Notes: generated from the letters alone by a model not told the origin. A stretch of 42,480 bases of DNA from Clostridiales bacterium (GCA_012838265.1 DUPP01000116.1:1-42480); one strand, 5' to 3'; shown: positions 18,341 to 27,397, counted from the stretch's first letter. Numbers and translations: made by a program.

Positions 18341-21300
18341 ATGAAAAAAATTAGAATAAATATTGATGGCAAAGAAGTTTTAGGACTTCCCGGACAGACA
18401 ATCTTGGACGTTGCAAAAGAGAATGATATCTATATCCCTACTCTCTGCTTTGATGAAAGAACTGAAATATATGGTGCATGCGGGCTATGTGTTGTCGAGG
18501 TTGAAGGTAATCCCAAAATGGTTAAAGCCTGTGCAACTGAAATCGCTCCGAATATGGTGATTTTAACGTCAACCGAGAGAGTAAAGGAGTCCCGAAAAAC
18601 AAATCTTGGGCTTCTGTTATCTAACCACATTGGAGACTGTAGACCTCCATGTGTATTGGCATGTCCTGCGGGAACTGATTGTCAGGGTTATGTAGGTTTG
18701 ATAGTTAACGGAGAATTTGATAAAGCGAATGAACTGATTAAGGATAAAATACCATTGCCGGGAGCAATAGGAAGAGTTTGTCCACATCCATGTGAAGATA
18801 ACTGCAGAAGAAAGCTAATCGATGAACCGATCTCGATAGCATGGTTAAAGAGATTTGCTTCGGACTATGATCTGTCTGGAGATAATCCGTTTATACCAGA
18901 TATCGCTCCTGATACAGGAAAGTCAGTAGCAATTATCGGCGGTGGTCCAATGGGACTTTCAGCAGCGTATTTCCTTCGTGTTAAGGGACATGCTGTTACA
19001 ATTTTCGATGCCATGCCAAAACTTGGAGGAATGCTTAGATACGGTATCCCTGAGTACAGGCTGCCAAAAGAGGTGTTAGATGAAGAGATTTATCTCATTG
19101 AAAAAATGGGAGTAACTATGATCCCTAATACTAAGGTTGGTGTCGATATTTCCTTTGAATCTATACGGAAGGACTTCGATGCGGTTCTTATTGGTATAGG
19201 TGCTTGGGTTTCCACAGGTGTAGGCTGCAAGGGTGAGGATGCTGAGGGTGTTATAGGCGGCATCGATTTCTTAAGAAAAGTAGTAAGAAATGAAGAAATA
19301 AAGATTGGAGATAGAGTTGCTATCGTCGGCGGCGGAAATACAGCCATGGACGCATGCAGAACAGCTGTAAGACTTGGAGCCAGAGAAGTTTATAATATCT
19401 ATAGACGTACTAAAGATGAGATGCCGGCAGATATGATTGAAATAATAGAGGCAGAAGAAGAAGGAGTTATCTTCAAAAATCTGGTCAACCCATTAGAAAT
19501 AATTAAGGATGAAAAAGGGCATGTAAAACAGATTTTGCTTCAGGTTATGGAACTTGGTGAGCCAGATGAAAGCGGAAGAAGAGCACCAAAGCCAATTGAA
19601 GGTAAAACTGAGACGCTGGATATCGATACTGTAATACTTGCAATCGGTCAGGCTGTTGATCCTCAAGGATTTGAAGGACTGGATCTTACAAGAAAGCGGG
19701 GTATCGCATACGATAAAGATACCTATATGACAAGCTTAGAAGGTGTATTTGCAGGTGGAGACTGTGGAAATGATAAGATATCCATTGCCGTTGAAGCAAT
19801 TGCAGATGCAAATAAAGCCTCTGAAATAATTGATGCATACCTTAACGGTGAAAAAATTAAATACGAAAAGCCTTATGTAGTTGAAAGACATGATATAACG
19901 GAAAAAACCTTTGAAGACAGAGAAAGACAATGTAGGCCAAAGATGGATCAGCTTGAAGCCATGGAAAGAAAAGACAACTTCACGGAGATAGTATTCGGAT
20001 ATGATGCTGATAAGGCTGTTGAAGATTCCATGAGATGTCTTGAGTGCGGATGTCACGATTACTTTGAATGTAAGCTGATACAATATGCAAATGAATACAA
20101 GGTTGAACCAGAACGATTTGCAGGAGATGTGAACAAAATCGACTATGAGGACGATCATCCGTTTATAGTAAGAGATCCTAACAAGTGTATTCTTTGCGGT
20201 TTATGCGTACGTGTCTGTGATGAAGTGATGGGAGTTGGAGCACTCGGATTAGTAAATAGAGGATTTGATACAGTCGTAAAACCTACACTTGAAAGGCCAC
20301 TTACTGAATCAGGCTGCGTGACTTGCGGTCAGTGTGTAAGCATTTGTCCAACAGGTGCTTTAGGTGAAAAACTTTCAATATCAAAGCCTGTTCCACTTAA
20401 GACTGAAGTAACGAATTCAACCTGTCCTTATTGCTCCGTAGGATGTAGTTTGCACCTTGAAACCTATGGTGATATGCTGATTAAAGCTATTCCGGATATG
20501 GAAGGGGCTGTAAATAAAGGTCTTCTTTGTGGAAAAGGAAGATTTGGATTTGATTGTGCGCAGCTAGAAGGCAAATTAGTCGACCCTATGATCAAAAAAG
20601 AAAATGGATTAGAGGAAGTAAATTATCATGAAGCATTTATGGTAACTGCCAAGAAAGCTCAAGCTATTGGAGCAAAATATGGCAAAGATGCCGTAGCTGT
20701 AGCTATTTCTGACAGATATACAAACGAAGAGGCTTATGCGATTAAAAAATTTGCAGATATAATAGGTGCTAAGACACTGAGCTTTAATAATCGGAAAAAT
20801 GGTATTGCAGAAGTTTTAGGTTTTGATGCATCTCCTAATACTATTGACGAGCTTCTTGCAACAGAAGTGATACTTGTTACAGGATTCAATATCGTGCTTA
20901 ATCCGATTATTCAATTAAAACTTAAACAAGCAGCTGAGGCAGGAGTAAAAGTGGTTCTTATTAACCCCAAAGGATATGAACAACACTTTGAGTTTGCAAC
21001 AAAGACAGTCTATGTAAATAACGATGTTAATTTTTTAAAGGAAGTTGCAAAAGCATTGTTGGATATGGGCAAGAAATCCAATGCCGAAGGCTTTGATGAG
21101 TTTACCGCAAGTATTGCAAAGGTTAAAACAAGCGATGATGCAAAAGAAATTGCTGAGCTTTATGGTAATGCTAAGAAAGCGATGATCGTATTCCAACAGA
21201 ATTTAGTTACTGCGGATGCAGCATCATTGCTTGCTAATATAGCTGTTATTTCCGGACCTATCGGTTCTCCGAGAGACGGTATTCTTATGGTTAAGGCAAA

Positions 21301-21835
21301 GAATAACAGTCAGGGCTTAATCGATCTTGGAATAAGATCAGGTTCAGAATCACTTGAGGGAGTGAAAGCAATTTTAATATTCGGAGAGGATCCAGATATG
21401 GATTTAAGCGGGATGGAGTTTATAATGGTTTCCGATACTCATATGACTGAAACAGCTAAAAAAGCGGATGTCGTTATTCCGGGTACCGGTTTTGCCTCCA
21501 CAGACGGCACTTTTACCAACACTGAAAGGCGACTGCAGCAAGTATCACAGGCAATTTTTGAGGACGTTGCCTACAGCAACTGGGAAATTGCTGCAGAGCT
21601 AGCTCATGTATTCGAAGTAGAAATGCCTTTTGATGACACTTATGATATTTACGCAGAAATGAAAGATCAGCTTGATAAATATAAATATGCTAAAATCGGT
21701 GAAATAATTGGTGGAGTGCTTAAGCCGGAATCCCCTGTATTAAAGGTTATTGGTGATGCTGAATTTGTAGCACCGCTAAAATCTACGGATAATCTTATGA
21801 ATGTTATTTCACGAAGACTACCCAAGCCAGTATAA
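18341..21835 (+). CDS. NuoG-like [2Fe-2S]/[4Fe-4S]/molybdopterin-type protein with an inserted GltD-like FAD/NAD(P)-binding domain
   Basis: N-terminal 2Fe-2S (CGLCVVEVEGNPKMVKAC), GltD-like Rossmann motifs IIGGGPMGLSAAYFL and AIVGGGNTAMDACRTA, 2x[4Fe-4S] (CILCGLCVRVCDE, CVTCGQCVSICPTGAL), CPYCSVGCSLHL...GLLCGKGRFG. No Sec or Cys after GFDC; true start probably ATG 18341. Confidence 0.9.
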   Translation: MKKIRINIDGKEVLGLPGQTILDVAKENDIYIPTLCFDERTEIYGACGLCVVEVEGNPKMVKACATEIAPNMVILTSTERVKESRKTNLGLLLSNHIGDCRPPCVLACPAGTDCQGYVGLIVNGEFDKANELIKDKIPLPGAIGRVCPHPCEDNCRRKLIDEPISIAWLKRFASDYDLSGDNPFIPDIAPDTGKSVAIIGGGPMGLSAAYFLRVKGHAVTIFDAMPKLGGMLRYGIPEYRLPKEVLDEEIYLIEKMGVTMIPNTKVGVDISFESIRKDFDAVLIGIGAWVSTGVGCKGEDAEGVIGGIDFLRKVVRNEEIKIGDRVAIVGGGNTAMDACRTAVRLGAREVYNIYRRTKDEMPADMIEIIEAEEEGVIFKNLVNPLEIIKDEKGHVKQILLQVMELGEPDESGRRAPKPIEGKTETLDIDTVILAIGQAVDPQGFEGLDLTRKRGIAYDKDTYMTSLEGVFAGGDCGNDKISIAVEAIADANKASEIIDAYLNGEKIKYEKPYVVERHDITEKTFEDRERQCRPKMDQLEAMERKDNFTEIVFGYDADKAVEDSMRCLECGCHDYFECKLIQYANEYKVEPERFAGDVNKIDYEDDHPFIVRDPNKCILCGLCVRVCDEVMGVGALGLVNRGFDTVVKPTLERPLTESGCVTCGQCVSICPTGALGEKLSISKPVPLKTEVTNSTCPYCSVGCSLHLETYGDMLIKAIPDMEGAVNKGLLCGKGRFGFDCAQLEGKLVDPMIKKENGLEEVNYHEAFMVTAKKAQAIGAKYGKDAVAVAISDRYTNEEAYAIKKFADIIGAKTLSFNNRKNGIAEVLGFDASPNTIDELLATEVILVTGFNIVLNPIIQLKLKQAAEAGVKVVLINPKGYEQHFEFATKTVYVNNDVNFLKEVAKALLDMGKKSNAEGFDEFTASIAKVKTSDDAKEIAELYGNAKKAMIVFQQNLVTADAASLLANIAVISGPIGSPRDGILMVKAKNNSQGLIDLGIRSGSESLEGVKAILIFGEDPDMDLSGMEFIMVSDTHMTETAKKADVVIPGTGFASTDGTFTNTERRLQQVSQAIFEDVAYSNWEIAAELAHVFEVEMPFDDTYDIYAEMKDQLDKYKYAKIGEIIGGVLKPESPVLKVIGDAEFVAPLKSTDNLMNVISRRLPKPV

Positions 21836-21860
21836 ACACTGACGCGGGACGTAATGGAAA

Positions 21861-21903
21861 AGAGAGGACTAGCATCGATTGCGGTGCTAATCCTCTCTTT
21901 TTA
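21861..21903 (+). terminator. Rho-independent terminator of the NuoE/F/G-like operon
   Basis: AGAGAGGACTAGCA/TGCTAATCCTCTCT then TTTTT. Confidence 0.8.
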
Positions 21904-21927
21904 TATAGACGTTATCAACCCTAAATA

Positions 21928-22031
21928 TGTCCAGTTAATATGTCCATTTGTCCAATAAAATGTCCATCATTAATTTGTCTAATAATACGTCCAATATTTA
22001 ATTTGCCTAAAATAAATTTCTAACATTAATT
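21928..22031. repeat. degenerate short tandem repeat array (unit about TGTCCA-N-TTAAT, 8-16 bp)
   Basis: TGTCCAGTTAATA/TGTCCATT/TGTCCAATAAAA/TGTCCATCATTAATT/TGTCTAATAATA/CGTCCAATATTTAATT/TGCCTAAAATAAATT/TCTAACATTAATT. Confidence 0.65.
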
Positions 22032-22043
22032 TATCCGGCGGTA

Positions 22044-22838
22044 TCATTTATTCTTAAACTTTGCTGGCCTTTTTTCAAGGAAAGCCGTCATGCCTTCAAT
22101 TCTATCTTCAGAACTGAATGGCGCAACCAAAGCTTCTCCCTCAAATGCTACACCAGTCTTTACATCAAGGCTGATCCCGTTATTTATTGATAATTTTGCT
22201 GCTTGAATTGCAATAGGGGCTTTTGACATAATAATTCTGGCAGTTTTTTCGGCTGTTCCCATCAACTCTTCAGCAGGAACAACTTTTTCAACCAGGCCGA
22301 TTCTGTATGCTTCATGAGCATCAATCATTTCTGCAGTCATAATCATATATTTACCCATGCCTTTTCCTACAAGTTTAGGAAGTCTTTGTGTACCCCCAAA
22401 CCCAGGAATAATTCCTAAGTTGACTTCAGGTTGTCCAAATTTTGCATTTTCTGATGCAATTCTAATATCACAAGCCATGGCAAGCTCACATCCTCCACCG
22501 AGAGCAAATCCGTTGACAGCTGCAATAACAGGTTTTTTCAACATTTCGATTTGATTCATAACATTTTGACCCTTGATCATCATTGCTCGCCCTTCAAGAG
22601 TTGAAAGTTTAACCATTTCAGCAATATCCGCTCCGGCAACAAAGGCTTTGCCTTCTCCGGTTAAAATTACACTTTTCACTTCAGGGTCATTATCAACAGC
22701 GGTAAATGCAGCATGTAACTCGTCGAGAACTTCATTGCTTAGGGCGTTTAGGGATTTCGGTCTGTTTATAGTTATATAAGCAATTCCATCCTTTGTTTCG
22801 TAAAGTAAATTCTGATACATAATCGCTCTTCCTTTCAA
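22044..22838 (-). CDS. crt: Enoyl-CoA hydratase / crotonase
   Basis: GEGKAFVAGADIAEM, NGFALGGGCELAMACDIRIASENAKFGQPEVNLGIIPGFGGTQRLPKLVG. Confidence 0.92.
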   Translation of the reverse strand: MKGRAIMYQNLLYETKDGIAYITINRPKSLNALSNEVLDELHAAFTAVDNDPEVKSVILTGEGKAFVAGADIAEMVKLSTLEGRAMMIKGQNVMNQIEMLKKPVIAAVNGFALGGGCELAMACDIRIASENAKFGQPEVNLGIIPGFGGTQRLPKLVGKGMGKYMIMTAEMIDAHEAYRIGLVEKVVPAEELMGTAEKTARIIMSKAPIAIQAAKLSINNGISLDVKTGVAFEGEALVAPFSSEDRIEGMTAFLEKRPAKFKNK

Positions 22839-22893
22839 AATATTATATTAGTTTGTCTTATGACATTTTTATTGCAACTCAACTTGTTCGTTC

Positions 22894-22922
22894 ATATTAG
22901 CACTAAGGGTTGTTATTGTCAA
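22894..22922 (-). promoter_or_regulatory. putative promoter for crt
   Basis: minus strand TTGACA-17 bp-TAATAT. Confidence 0.5.
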
Positions 22923-22969
22923 TTAACTCACTAAGTGCAGTACCAGGTTGTTTTTTTAATTTGAATTAC

Positions 22970-23623
22970 TTAATCTTGTGAAAGGATGATAAGCAACTTT
23001 CCTGATTTATGGCTGATTATAGCTTTTGAGTCTATAAATTCATTGCTGACTCCTATTGCGCAGCTGTGATTTAGTCGACCATTTGTTAATTGGTATTTAA
23101 CACCTTGAGTGTTTATGCCATCACATACTTCGCTATACGATAAAAGAGAGATCTTATATCCATCTAATTTTTGAATTGTTATGCTTCCGGGATTTCGCAG
23201 TGTTGTACAATTTTTACCATCAAGTATCCAAATGGACTTGCCTATATCTACGGCATAGGACATGAGCTGTAAATTTGCGACCGTGTGATCAAGTCTTCCG
23301 CCAAGTCCACCAAGTATATAAAAATCGTTATAGCCCTGGTTGATGCCATACTTCAAACAGATCATCGTATCTGTATAGTTTTTCTCAACTTTTTGACGTA
23401 AAATTCGGCATCCATTTTTTAAATGAGAATTCTCTAAACTATCATAGTTCAATGAATCGAAATCCCCAATCAAGACATCTGCTTGAATATCTTCTGTGCA
23501 AGCATGCGAATAGCCCCCATCTGCGCAAATGATAAAATCATCCTCATGAAAATCAAAGAACTCTCTTAGCCGCGCTGATTGATATGAAGTTATAATTATG
23601 CACCGACTCATTAAATTCACCAC
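22970..23623 (-). CDS. Thiamine pyrophosphokinase
   Basis: ICADGGYSHA, VLIGDFDSL, KNYTDTMICLKYG, LGGLGGRLDHTVANLQ. Confidence 0.9.
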   Translation of the reverse strand: MVNLMSRCIIITSYQSARLREFFDFHEDDFIICADGGYSHACTEDIQADVLIGDFDSLNYDSLENSHLKNGCRILRQKVEKNYTDTMICLKYGINQGYNDFYILGGLGGRLDHTVANLQLMSYAVDIGKSIWILDGKNCTTLRNPGSITIQKLDGYKISLLSYSEVCDGINTQGVKYQLTNGRLNHSCAIGVSNEFIDSKAIISHKSGKLLIILSQD

Positions 23624-24903
23624 TATTTCGCAGCAGCATGTAATGCTTTGTCAAAGTCTTCAATTATATCGTCAATATCCTCTATACCGACCGAAACACG
23701 TATCATTTCAGGCAGAATTCCTGATTCAATCTGCTGCTTCTCAGAAAGCTGTCTGTGTGTGGTACTAGCTGGATGCAGAATGCTTGTACGAAGATCGCCA
23801 AGATGTACTACCAGACGCACAAGATCCAGGTGCTTTACCAATTCTTTGCCTGCACTTGCACCACCTTTAATACCGAAAGAAAGTATGCCGCTTGCACCTT
23901 TAGGCATATATTTTTGAGCTAAAGGAAAATAAGGATCGCTCTTTAATCCGGGATATTTTACCCAATCAACACAAGGATGAGATTGGAGGAATTCAGCTAA
24001 TTTCAAGGCATTTTCGCTGTGACGTTCCATTCTTAAATGCAGGGTTTCAAGACCCAGATGAAACATGAAGGCATTAAACGGGCTTGGGGTGCATCCGTAG
24101 TCTCTCAGGAGATGGACTCGGGCTTTTACAATATAGGCAGCTGTACCAAAGGTTTTAACATATTCTAAACCGTGATAACTTGGATCTGGTTCTACCAGAT
24201 CAGGGAATTTTCCATTATTCCAATTAAAGTTGCCGCCGTCAATAAGTATGCCGCCTAAGCTTGTGGCATGGCCATCCGTATACTTAGAAGTGGAATGTAT
24301 TATGATATTTGCACCATGCTCAAATGGACGGCATAGATAAGGGGTAGCAAGGGTATTGTCCACAATTAGTGGTATATCAAGCTGCTTTGCTATGAAAGAA
24401 AATTTATCAAAGTCAAGAATACTCATACCAGGATTAGCGATTGTTTCACCAAAAATTACCTTTGTATTTGGTTTTGCACTTGCCAGGATCGTATCTTTGT
24501 CAGCATCAGGGTCTACAAAGGTAAAATCAATTCCTAACTTGCGCAAAGACACATTGAATAAATTATAAGTGCCTCCGTAAATACTTGAAGAAGAAATGAC
24601 ATGATCACCTGCTTTACAGATATTAAGAATAGCAAACAAACTGGCACTTTGACCTGATGAAAGCGCCAAAGCGCCCACTCCGCCTTCCAATAGATTCATT
24701 TTTCCTTCAAAGGCATCAGTTGTTGGATTTCCAAGTCTTGTATAGAAAGAGCCGCCCACTTTCAAATCAAACAGATCCGCTACATAATCAGGATCATCAT
24801 ATGAAAAGGTTGTGCTTTGAGTAATGGGTAATACTCTTGGTTCACCTGATTTTGGGTTGTAAGTTCCTTGAACACAATTAGTATTAAATCGATATTTTGT
24901 CAT
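23623..24903 (-). CDS. metY: O-acetylhomoserine sulfhydrylase (Cys/Met metabolism PLP enzyme)
   Basis: ALSSGQSASLFAILNICKAGDHVISSSSIYGGTYNLF, VDNTLATPYLCRPFEHGANIIIHSTSKYTDGHAT. Confidence 0.92.
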   Translation of the reverse strand: MTKYRFNTNCVQGTYNPKSGEPRVLPITQSTTFSYDDPDYVADLFDLKVGGSFYTRLGNPTTDAFEGKMNLLEGGVGALALSSGQSASLFAILNICKAGDHVISSSSIYGGTYNLFNVSLRKLGIDFTFVDPDADKDTILASAKPNTKVIFGETIANPGMSILDFDKFSFIAKQLDIPLIVDNTLATPYLCRPFEHGANIIIHSTSKYTDGHATSLGGILIDGGNFNWNNGKFPDLVEPDPSYHGLEYVKTFGTAAYIVKARVHLLRDYGCTPSPFNAFMFHLGLETLHLRMERHSENALKLAEFLQSHPCVDWVKYPGLKSDPYFPLAQKYMPKGASGILSFGIKGGASAGKELVKHLDLVRLVVHLGDLRTSILHPASTTHRQLSEKQQIESGILPEMIRVSVGIEDIDDIIEDFDKALHAAAK

Positions 24904-25055
24904 AATAGAGCCCTCCTGGAATAATATTAATTTATTCTACCACAAAATTTTTTATTGTATATATTACAATTCTAATTATTCCCTTTTATCAAACAATTCC
25001 CTTATAAATAAATAATTTAAGCTCTTGCCATTGGGGAGACCATTTATTATACTTA

Positions 25056-25075
25056 ATTTAGACAATAGTCTAAAT
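25056..25075. promoter_or_regulatory. perfect 20-bp palindrome in the metY / NifU-like divergent region
   Basis: ATTTAGAC-AATA-GTCTAAAT. Confidence 0.5.
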
Positions 25076-25137
25076 ATTCTTAAAGAAAAGACTTATAAAA
25101 AGCCTTACATCTTATAAATTTGTATTAGGAGTAAATG

Positions 25138-25422
25138 TCAATGAATGAAAAAATAAGTAAAGTACTAAGTGAGAAAGTGAACCCTGTGTTGGCATCTCAT
25201 TTTGGTGGAATCAAACTGACTAAATTTGAAAATGGGATTGCATACGTAAAAATGACAGGTGAATGCAGTACTTGTCCTTCAGCCCAATTTATCATTGAAG
25301 ATGTGGTAAAGGGTATCGTAATGCAAGAAGTTCCTGAAGTTAAAGATATTGTTTTAGACATGAGCGTAGACGAAGAACTGCTAGATATGGCGAGAAAAAT
25401 ATTAAATAAAGAAAAAAGGTAA
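25138..25422 (+). CDS. Small NifU-like (NifU C-terminal domain) FeS scaffold protein
   Basis: 95-aa ORF, CSTCPSAQFIIEDVVKGIVMQEVPEVKDIVLD resembles the NifU C-terminal CxxC domain; start 25135 or nearby. Confidence 0.75.
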   Translation, partial: SMNEKISKVLSEKVNPVLASHFGGIKLTKFENGIAYVKMTGECSTCPSAQFIIEDVVKGIVMQEVPEVKDIVLDMSVDEELLDMARKILNKEKR

Positions 25423-25483
25423 TTTCATAAATACGTTTCGGAATCAAAAATGTTGATTTTTCTTACTATAGTTTCTAATTATG

Positions 25484-25533
25484 TAGGCAATTCGTTTATA
25501 TAGGCAATTCGTTTATGTAAGTATTCGTTAATG
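25484..25533. repeat. three-unit tandem repeat (period about 17 bp) upstream of abfD
   Basis: TAGGCAATTCGTTTATA / TAGGCAATTCGTTTATG / TAAGTATTCGTTAATG. Confidence 0.75.
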
Positions 25534-25567
25534 TGTAGCCCAGTAATATTTAAGGAGTGATTTTATT

Positions 25568-27046
25568 ATGGCATTAATGAACGGAGCTCAATATATTGAG
25601 AGCTTAAGAAATTTGAACACCAAAGTGTACCTGTTCGGTGAGGAGGTAAAAAACTGGGTGGATCATCCAATGATTAGGCCTTCAATCGAATGTATCGCTA
25701 TGACGTACGAATTGGCCCATGATCCTCAGTATGCTGATTTGATGACGGCTAAGTCTAATCTTACAGGTGAAACGGTGAACAGATTTTCACACCTTCATCA
25801 GAGTACTGAAGACTTAATAAAAAAAGTGAAGATGCAGAGACTTCTTGGTCAGAAAACGGCATCCTGCTTCCAAAGGTGTGTAGGAATGGACGCGTTCAAT
25901 GCAGTGTTTTCTACGACCTATGAAATTGATAAGAAATATGGGACAGAATACCATGAACATTTTAAAAAATATCTTATGTATATTCAGGAAAAAGATCTTG
26001 TTGTGGATGGCGCAATGACTGATCCAAAGGGTGACAGGAGTTTGGCTCCAAGCCAGCAGGCTGATCTTGATTTGTTCCTTCGCATTGTAGAAAAAAGGCC
26101 TGATGGGATAGTAGTCAGAGGGGCAAAATGTCATCAAACCGGCTCAATTAATTCACATGAACATTTAATTATGCCAACAATGGCTATGAGCGAAGCTGAT
26201 AAGTCATATGCGGTATCCTTTGCAATTGAGTCTGATGCACCAGGTCTCTTCATGGTTTACGGACGCCAGTCCTGTGATACCAGGAAGCTGGAAGAAAATG
26301 CAGATATAGATCTTGGAAATAAGAAGTTTGGTGGGCAGGAGGCATTAGTAGTCTTTGATGATGTCTTCATTCCAAACGAAAGAGTTTTTATGTGTGAAGA
26401 ATATGACTTTGCAGGAATGCTAGTAGAAAGATTTGCTGGATATCACAGACAGTCTTATGGTGGATGCAAGGTAGGAGTGGGCGACGTTATAATTGGTGCC
26501 GCAGCCCTTGCAGCCGATTACAATGGGGCACAAAAAGCTTCCCATATCAAAGATAAACTTATCGAAATGACACATCTAAATGAAACTTTATACAGCTGTG
26601 GTATAGCATGCTCAGCTGAAGGGTATCCAACAGAAGCAGGAAACTATCAAATCGATTTGCTTCTTGCCAATGTGTGCAAGCTAAATGTTACAAGGTTTCC
26701 ATATGAAATCGTAAGGCTTGCAGAAGACATTGCCGGAGGTCTGATGGTTACCATGCCGTCTGAAAAAGATTTTAAATCGGATTTAGTAGTAGGGCAAACA
26801 GGGAAGTCTATAGGAGAATGGTGCAATAAGTTATTTGCTGCTGCTCCAGGAGTTACTACAGAAAATAGGACGCGTATATTGAGATTCCTAGAGAATATCT
26901 GTCTTGGCTCATCTGCTGTAGGTTATAGAACGGAATCCTTACATGGCGCTGGATCTCCACAGGCACAAAGAATAATGATAGCTCGTCAGGGCAATATCGA
27001 ACATAAGAAACAGCTAGCTAAGGAAATAGCAGGAATCAAAGAATAA
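25568..27046 (+). CDS. abfD: 4-hydroxybutyryl-CoA dehydratase / vinylacetyl-CoA delta-isomerase
   Basis: Full-length match by eye to AbfD; C100-x3-C104 (TASCFQRC) and H293...C300 (GYHRQSYGGC) match the [4Fe-4S] ligands known from C. aminobutyricum AbfD (C99, C103, H292, C299). Confidence 0.95.
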   Translation: MALMNGAQYIESLRNLNTKVYLFGEEVKNWVDHPMIRPSIECIAMTYELAHDPQYADLMTAKSNLTGETVNRFSHLHQSTEDLIKKVKMQRLLGQKTASCFQRCVGMDAFNAVFSTTYEIDKKYGTEYHEHFKKYLMYIQEKDLVVDGAMTDPKGDRSLAPSQQADLDLFLRIVEKRPDGIVVRGAKCHQTGSINSHEHLIMPTMAMSEADKSYAVSFAIESDAPGLFMVYGRQSCDTRKLEENADIDLGNKKFGGQEALVVFDDVFIPNERVFMCEEYDFAGMLVERFAGYHRQSYGGCKVGVGDVIIGAAALAADYNGAQKASHIKDKLIEMTHLNETLYSCGIACSAEGYPTEAGNYQIDLLLANVCKLNVTRFPYEIVRLAEDIAGGLMVTMPSEKDFKSDLVVGQTGKSIGEWCNKLFAAAPGVTTENRTRILRFLENICLGSSAVGYRTESLHGAGSPQAQRIMIARQGNIEHKKQLAKEIAGIKE

Positions 27047-27070
27047 CTTGCTGTATTAAAAAATACAATA

Positions 27071-27098
27071 AGAACCGTCGAAGCTATTCGGCGGTTCT
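27071..27098 (+). other. strong intergenic hairpin after abfD without a clear T-tract (attenuator or processing stem?)
   Basis: AGAACCGTCGAA-gcta-TTCGGCGGTTCT. Confidence 0.55.
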
Positions 27099-27120
27099 AT
27101 ATGGTTTAGGAGAACGGTAA

Positions 27121-27396
27121 ATGCTTATAGGCATAAAATATTGCGGAGGCTGCAACCCCAGATACAATAGGGGAGGAGCATTTGAAACGATAAAAAAACA
27201 GCTGCCTAATAATGTAGAGTTCGCTATAGCTGAAGAAAGCATCGAATATGATTATCTGTTGGTGATAGGAGGATGCACGAAATGCTGTGCATCTTATTGT
27301 CAATATCAGGTAAAGAATGATATTATATTTGTGCGGAATGAAGACCATATTGACATGGCTATTACAAAAATTGAAGATATTGTGGGAGGAAAATGA
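27121..27396 (+). CDS. Small Cys-rich protein of unknown function inside the 4HB cluster
   Basis: 91 aa, MLIGIKYCGGCNPRYNR...GGCTKCCASYCQYQ; good SD (aggag); stop is 1 nt before the next start codon. Confidence 0.8.
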   Translation: MLIGIKYCGGCNPRYNRGGAFETIKKQLPNNVEFAIAEESIEYDYLLVIGGCTKCCASYCQYQVKNDIIFVRNEDHIDMAITKIEDIVGGK

Positions 27397-27397
27397 T

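Noticed and set aside
18341-21835. Calling the third subunit a formate dehydrogenase catalytic subunit
   Set aside because: No Sec (no internal TGA) or Cys anywhere after the FeS motif of the Mo-like domain, plus an inserted GltD-like domain
16041-21835. Calling the operon an electron-bifurcating [FeFe] hydrogenase (HydABC)
   Set aside because: No H-cluster motifs (TSCCP, MPCxxKxxE, ExMxCxGGC) in any of the three proteins
21928-22031. CRISPR-like array
   Set aside because: Units are only 8-16 bp, AT-rich, without unique spacers of constant size, and no cas genes are present
24904-25134. SAM riboswitch (S-box) or T-box upstream of metY
   Set aside because: No S-box core or T-box GGGTGGNACCGCG sequence seen on the minus strand in this intergenic region
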